From positions 1,427,344-1,491,343 of the forward strand of contig NC_049995.1 of assembly GCF_000003815.2 (NCBI RefSeq): a stretch of DNA of 64,000 bases, given 5' to 3'. How positions within the stretch are numbered: position 1 is the first letter of the stretch; each line of letters starts with the position of its first letter. The notes below the pieces were generated by a model. It saw only the letters and a program-made list of their open reading frames with translations, was not told the origin of the DNA and did no database searches. Both the position numbers and the translations under genes were made by a program. Positions 59,501 to 64,000 of this stretch are shown piece after piece. The DNA is from Branchiostoma floridae. Lineage: Eukaryota > Chordata > Leptocardii > Amphioxiformes > Branchiostomatidae.

Positions 59501-61027
59501 TCAAAATTATCAAGGAAACAGAAAATAAAAAATATGCACAACTGAGATACATGTAGTTACATTCTGCATGCAAACTTTTAACTTTTGGTTCATGTGCCGT
59601 TGCGTCTACGATGATTTGCAATAAACCAATAATTTTCCCCATGAACTTCAATACCTCTTTTGCCAACTTTTGGTGACGCCTTGTGACCACTTTCAATTTT
59701 GAAAAGTTTTAAAAAGTGTGTACTTTAATCAAGAAAATATGGTGCACACAGTTTGTAAGTTTTAACCCAGTGTACAAAATACTTTTCTGAGCCTGGTTGC
59801 ACAGTGTGCAACCTGGGACAAAAAGTAGGTTGCACAATTGAATTTCAAGTCGCACCGCCTAGAATTCACCATTAAAAATGTCCATCTGCCAGGGTTGTTT
59901 GTTTGTTTGTTTGTTTTATTTGAATCTCCATTAGTGATACTAATGTTGTAGCCAGCCTGCAATCATTTTCAGTCCCCTCGATTTTGGATGGGAATCCTAT
60001 CAAGCACCGAAGGCATGACGTGGTGTTGCGCATCATTTCTAGGGGGTCTGGGTCCCAGAAAATTTTGAAACCTAGACCCTCTGAAACACTATTTCCTGCA
60101 TTTTGAGGCAAATTTTGCTTGTAGAGTAAGCTGTTCAATGGCATTTGTTTTGGTGAAGAAGAACACATGGGCTTCAGTTTATTTTTTATCTTTACATATC
60201 AATTTTTCTCTGACCTTGGGGACGCAATGGGGAAAACTTTTTTCAGTCCCCAACTGCAAAATTCCTTCGAAGGACTGAAGGACAGGTGCTGGCTACAACC
60301 CTGCCATCTGCCAAGAAATCTGCAATTATTGACATGTTTGGTTGCTATGAAACGGAGCTGCCTCGTTCCATTTATTTCTTCTAAGTAAATTGACAACAAA
60401 ATCGAGTTCTGAGGCTCAAAATCAAAGTTGCGCCCTGTGCAACCTGAGTTTAGAAGTAAGTTGCACCAAGCAAAAAGTGGTTGCAATGTGCAAGTGGGTA
60501 TTTTGCACGCTGTAACCGCAAAAATATCACCAGGAATGTCACTTTCTACAAGTTGCTGCAGAATTAACAGAATCAACTGAAAAAAAAAGGGTTCTGTACA
60601 GCTTTGATGACATATTTCCTAATACGAACCATGAAGCAAAGAGAGTGACATCAGATTCTGTCTGACAACATTGACAAATTTCCACTCATACTAGTCATAG
60701 TCATACCACTACACAGAACAAAGTTCTACAAATATGTTAATGCAAACAGATTTTATTTTCTGTTTGTTCCATGTTCCCATCTGACTGTCTACAGTGATGA
60801 TATCACACTACAATTTACCTCACATCCACGGATGAACTGGTTGTTATCCTGACACTGTAGGAAGGCTGGCCAGCCTTGTTCTTCTTCCACAATCTTACAT
60901 GGCCCCCGAGTCACCGCACACATCTCATAGCTGGGCAGCTCCACATAGCCGTTCTCACACTTGGGCATGTAGACAGAGCACAGCAGAGGCTGGATTACCT
61001 CCCAGCAACGTGGCACATTCTTCAGAC
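56600..61027 (-). CDS. SMO: Smoothened, five internal exons (CRD end to TM5)
   Basis: Seven-pass class F receptor that transduces Hedgehog signalling. Minus-strand exons: 61027-60819, 58980-58771, 57796-57624, 57382-57163, 56723-56600, with consensus acceptors/donors and consistent phases. Exon content: second half of the cysteine-rich domain ([20 protein letters not shown], then [21 protein letters not shown]); linker ([34 protein letters not shown]) and TM1 ([17 protein letters not shown]); [20 protein letters not shown] and TM2; TM3 ([20 protein letters not shown]) with [14 protein letters not shown] and TM4; then [20 protein letters not shown] with TM5. These features identify Smoothened rather than a Frizzled. 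Upstream exon(s) with the start of the domain are not in the readable sequence; the exons for TM6-TM7 are also not found downstream (see the gap at 54897). Confidence 0.93.
56761..56930. mobile_element. Short hAT-like MITE, GGGCTCGAAATA family
   Basis: Ends AAGGGCTCGAAATACTGGGT / GGAATTTCGAGCCCTG, as in 26842-27177 and 61137-61453. The interior is a duplicated AAAATTGGAACTGTGCACCC unit plus GGTGCACCC words. 170 bp, in the SMO intron upstream of the TM5 exon. Confidence 0.65.
58371..58510. mobile_element. 140-bp palindromic MITE
   Basis: Ends CCAAGCAGACCCTAC / GTAGGGTCTGCTTGG, then TTAGAGATAGTATCAAAGCT pairing with AGCTTTGATACTATCTCTAA, and GGAGTATAGC with GCTATACTCC: almost one long hairpin. 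It lies in the SMO intron. Confidence 0.8.
59046..59362. mobile_element. MITE with AAGGCCACACCAATTT ends, copy 2 (left end missing)
   Basis: Same order of landmarks as 30395-30885 (GTCTGGGGTGAAC, TGGCATGATTTATCC, GTATGTGCCCCTGGAATGGG). The right end AAATTGGTGTGGCCTTA is intact. It lies in the SMO intron. Confidence 0.65.
59768..60525. mobile_element. Imperfect inverted-repeat element with TTGCAC words
   Basis: The left part (GTACAAAATAC ... GGTTGCACAGTGTGCAACCT) and right part (GTTGCGCCCTGTGCAACCTG ... GGGTATTTTGCACGCTGTAA) are diverged inverted copies. The interior holds a (GTTT)n run at about 59897-59917. No coding was recognised. It lies in the SMO intron before the CRD exon; the boundaries are approximate. 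Confidence 0.5.
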
Positions 61028-61136
61028 CTAGCCACAAACAAACATCATCATCTATACCTTTATGTTCATATTATTACATGTCTAGCTTTCTTTGAAAGAT
61101 ATGAATATGTCAAAGGAAGTCAACACCCAGGTCATT

Positions 61137-61453
61137 CAGGGCTCGAAATACTTTTTTCTGCATACATTGAAAATTACCTACACCAGACAAATTTTACCTG
61201 CACCACTCTGAATTTAGGAAGTATGGATCATACTAAAATTGTTGAGGAACAATTGCTATGTTTTGTTTTTTTTATTATCTAGTAGGTGGTAACAGTCTAT
61301 GCAACTAATAACAATCCATATATATCTACATCGCAGGATATTTATGTATAAAACCCAGTAAATGGACCAGTGCAGGTTAGTTGCAGGTAGACATTTGAAA
61401 TACCTGCATAGCTCCAATTTTACCTGCATATGCAGGTGGTATTTCGAGCCCTG
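61137..61453. mobile_element. hAT-like MITE, CAGGGCTCGAAATA family, copy 2
   Basis: CAGGGCTCGAAATACTTTT / GGTATTTCGAGCCCTG ends. In reverse complement it matches 26842-27177 along its length (for example TTTACCTGCACCACTCTGAA). It lies 110 bp upstream of the SMO CRD exon. Confidence 0.75.
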
Positions 61454-61590
61454 TGTTTCCAGGAGTAAAAGGACATGGTCCCAATTTTGGCCACAGGTGA
61501 AGTGTGAATAGTTAGGTGTAACTCACCCAGGATATGCATCAAGACACACAAGGGTGGCTGGCCAAAATTGGACCAAGTTCTATGGTGCTG

Positions 61591-61690
61591 NNNNNNNNNN
61601 NNNNNNNNNNNNNNNNNNNNNNNNNNNNNNNNNNNNNNNNNNNNNNNNNNNNNNNNNNNNNNNNNNNNNNNNNNNNNNNNNNNNNNNNNN
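61591..61690. other. Assembly gap (100 N, size unknown)
   Basis: Exactly 100 N between the SMO CRD exon and the window's right end. The first SMO exon could be inside it or beyond 64000. Confidence 0.99.
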
Positions 61691-61804
61691 AGTAATACTG
61701 TCAACAGCAAGGCATGCAGGCTAGACCTAACTGTATCAAACAAAAAAATGTGGTCTTCTACCTTTGAAATTAAAACACATATATACTATGTACACATGTA
61801 CATA

Positions 61805-62364
61805 TGAGGGTGATCAATAAGTTCGCGGCCTCACTCAGAAATAATAAGCACAACTCAGTTTTCGAAGAATAGATGTCAAGTATAAACTATTAAAGTCTTA
61901 TATGAATGTGTACCAAAATTCAAATTATTGTGATCATTACTTTGCAGGCTACACCCAGCAACGTTAAGTAAGGGAGAAGGAAAAAAATGTGAACAATTGA
62001 GCTGCGACCTGAGGTGTGCGGGTCAACTTGCACTGCTGGAAGTCAGACACCCACTTTTTTCTGCTTGAAATAGGAATAGAATCACTATCAAACATTTTGG
62101 CAATGTCTTTTGTTAATGACAAAGAATTTACGGCATGGGGAACTCGACCCACAAATGTCTGATCACAATTCACCCTTGTTTTTCTCGACACTTACCTTCT
62201 GATTTGTAAAAAACGAATGCCTGCAAAGTAATGACTGCAATGATTTGAAATTTGGAGGATACTGATAAAACTTTAAATGGCTTCATACTATCAAGTTGTG
62301 ACTCAAAATCTGAGTTGTGCATATTATTTCTGGGTGAGGCCGAGAACTTATTGATCACCCCTCA
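61805..62364. mobile_element. Mariner-like element with TA target site, transposase decayed
   Basis: Inverted ends TGAGGGTGATCAATAAGTTC / GAACTTATTGATCACCCCTC(A), flanked by TA (61803-61804 and 62365-62366); 560 bp. The minus-strand frame at 61964-62191 contains SIPISSRKKWVSDFQQCK, resembling the mariner transposase N-terminal helix-turn-helix segment (xxxSYxxVxKWVxxFKxG). The catalytic region is absent. Confidence 0.7.
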
Positions 62365-62508
62365 TAGATATCTACATATAATATGCAGTTCTTATTTTTG
62401 GTTCAGACTAGAGTGGAGTCCAGGAGAAACAGTTCAAGTTTTCAAAGGAGAAACTTGATCTAGGCTTTTAGTTTTACTCCCAACATTTGTTCATGCTCTT
62501 GGATTACT

Positions 62509-62791
62509 TAGGTCACGTTAATTCAATTATTCCTTCGTCTACTTCTTTCATACTGCCAAGCCTCTAAAACTAGGGATTAACGGGTTACTAGGAATAGATT
62601 TTGTCATTGTATGACATAAGTGTATGTTTTCCACTTTTCTTGCAATCTGTCGCATGTATTCGCTCATTTCACAGCTGCTTTGTACGATTTACGTTAGATT
62701 TGAAAACTTTTTTTTCCTTTTTTGGAAATGGTCGAAAATTGATGCGCATGTAGACTGACGTCATTTATACAATCAAATCAACATGGCCTTA
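62509..62791. mobile_element. MITE, 'GGCC' family copy D
   Basis: Left end TAGGTCACGTTAATTCAATT, right end AATCAAATCAACATGGCCTTA. The inner TGACGTCATTTATAC is as in other copies. 283 bp, the shortest copy. Confidence 0.65.
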
Positions 62792-64000
62792 GTCCAAAAC
62801 ATTGAATATTGTCACAAACACTGACTGCGATACTCAATTTCAGGTTATTTCCAGAAAAACACACAAAAAAAAAAAAAACTTCCAGTCAACATTGATCTGG
62901 TACACACTCTGAAGTAAGGTGACATGTACAGCAACTAGTTTCCTTACTGCTTCTGTAACAAGAACTGAAGGCACTACATGATACAGAGCATTGCTTACCT
63001 CCTTACCAATACCATTGTAATACAAATGTCCAGGTTGGTTTCTTACACCCCTGCTCTTATCAATGTGTTTTGTGGACTCAAAATGCCCCCCCCCCCCCAC
63101 CTCAAAAAGCTTCATCATCCCTACATTACCAAAAACAAAATTTGCACAAACTAGCAAGGTACAAATCTGATGTCAGATTTTCAAGGCAATAGTTAAATGA
63201 AAAATCCATTCTCCACATGCAAAACTATGAAAGCTTCACCCTACTTTTTCAGCACTCGGTTCCAGTGCTGAAGATGGCTTCAGCACTGCATTTCCAGTGC
63301 TGAATGTTCGTCAGCACTGGGCTTCCAGTGCTGACGCGCTCTCAACACTGGAAAAGCCGGCGTCAGCACTGGAAGCCGCGAGTGCGATATTACGCTATTA
63401 CGCACTGGCCACTGAAATCATTTAAATCATTTCCAGAAGGGCTGTAATTATGATTTGCAATCACACACAATGAATAAAGTTGTTTGCAATCCTTTGTTAA
63501 TAACATCTATCTTTTATAGATATAATGTTACATACATCCAGTTCCAACTACACAACAAATGAAATAACTCAAGATTTGGGTTTCTGATGAACTTGGACCA
63601 CATCTTTAGGCCACAGAAAGTAAATTCTATGAATGACATCCTCTGCAGACTACAAAAATAGTGCGATAGGGCAAAAAAAACCAAGATGGGTGAAAAAAAC
63701 AAGATGGCAAATTTTCAAAAATAGGCAGTTTTTTATTAGGCACCATAAAGTTGTGATGAATGTTGTTACAAGAATGAGAGGGACAAAACATGGTATCAGA
63801 GCCATAGACTTGCTCTCCACATATTGAATAAGATGATGGTAAACTATATCTGCTCCTGGCACAAAATTTCAAGTTAAATCATAAACCATGAATCATTGAA
63901 TGACAATTAAATAACTTTCAACTTTAAACTATTGCAATGTCTGGCTAAAAGAAAGCAAACTTAATCATATAATTTGCATAATTCTGTAAATGACAAGACA
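62792..64000. other. Right margin, no gene recognised
   Basis: 1.2 kb with poly-A and poly-C runs (62866-62878, 63088-63098) and the partial CAGTGCTGA element (63225-63460). No reading frame resembles a known protein. Any exon 1 of SMO would have to lie further right or in the gap at 61591. Confidence 0.5.
63225..63460. mobile_element. Partial copy of the CAGTGCTGA-word element
   Basis: Starts CTATGAAAGCTTCACCCT, like the inverted end of 37644-38118, and carries eight or so CAGTGCTGA/TCAGCACTG words. It continues through CATTTCCAGAAGGGCTGTAA, the counterpart of TTACAGCTCTTCTGGAAATG near 37918. It corresponds to about half of the full element, in reverse orientation. Confidence 0.65.

Noticed and set aside
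56600..61027. Frizzled receptor
   Set aside because: CRD and linker motifs ([44 protein letters not shown]) fit Smoothened rather than Frizzled.

Overview
The window is eukaryotic, gene-poor and repeat-rich. It has spliced genes with GT/AG introns, tRNA-derived SINEs, many short inverted-repeat DNA transposons, a Ty3/gypsy retroelement and four runs of N. The proteins look like those of an invertebrate deuterostome. A cephalochordate (Branchiostoma, amphioxus) fits best, but this is inference from gene content, intron style and repeat style; no database was searched.

Genes, left to right. (1) AP5S1, the sigma subunit of the AP-5 adaptor complex, lies on the minus strand as two coding exons at 712-1077 and 4369-4584, with an assembly gap in its intron. 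(2) FBXO16, an F-box protein, lies on the minus strand as eight coding exons from 21217 down to 8951, giving 362 residues with every junction in phase. (3) A staufen homologue lies on the plus strand as fourteen coding exons from 23575 to 39122, giving 711 residues with five dsRNA-binding domains. It is divergent from FBXO16. (4) smoothened (Hedgehog signal transducer) lies on the minus strand. Five internal exons (56600-61027) carry part of the cysteine-rich domain, the linker and TM1-TM5. A probable C-terminal tail exon lies at 44486-45399. The exons for TM6-TM7 are not visible, and the first exon(s) are in a gap or beyond the window.

Mobile DNA. A Ty3/gypsy element (gag 46169-47407, pol 47509-51777) sits in the stretch where the missing smoothened exons should be. 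It is followed tail-to-tail by an inverted, truncated, nearly identical second pol copy (52330-54896) that runs into a 100-N gap. FBXO16 intron 1 carries two 480-bp inverted-repeat elements that read as identical and bracket 3 kb; the target-site pattern suggests the whole block moved as a composite transposon. Further elements include hAT-like, Tc1/mariner-like, fold-back and MITE families, most in two or more copies.

Tandem repeats include CA microsatellites, a 26-bp minisatellite that reiterates the FBXO16 exon 3 splice donor, and a roughly 40-bp minisatellite in the staufen intron that splits dsRBD4.

I found no RNA gene, CRISPR array or bacterial-type operon, and nothing that qualifies as a new multi-gene system. 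The most interesting items are the composite transposon, the fold-back gypsy pair with the smoothened discontinuity, and the splice-donor minisatellite.
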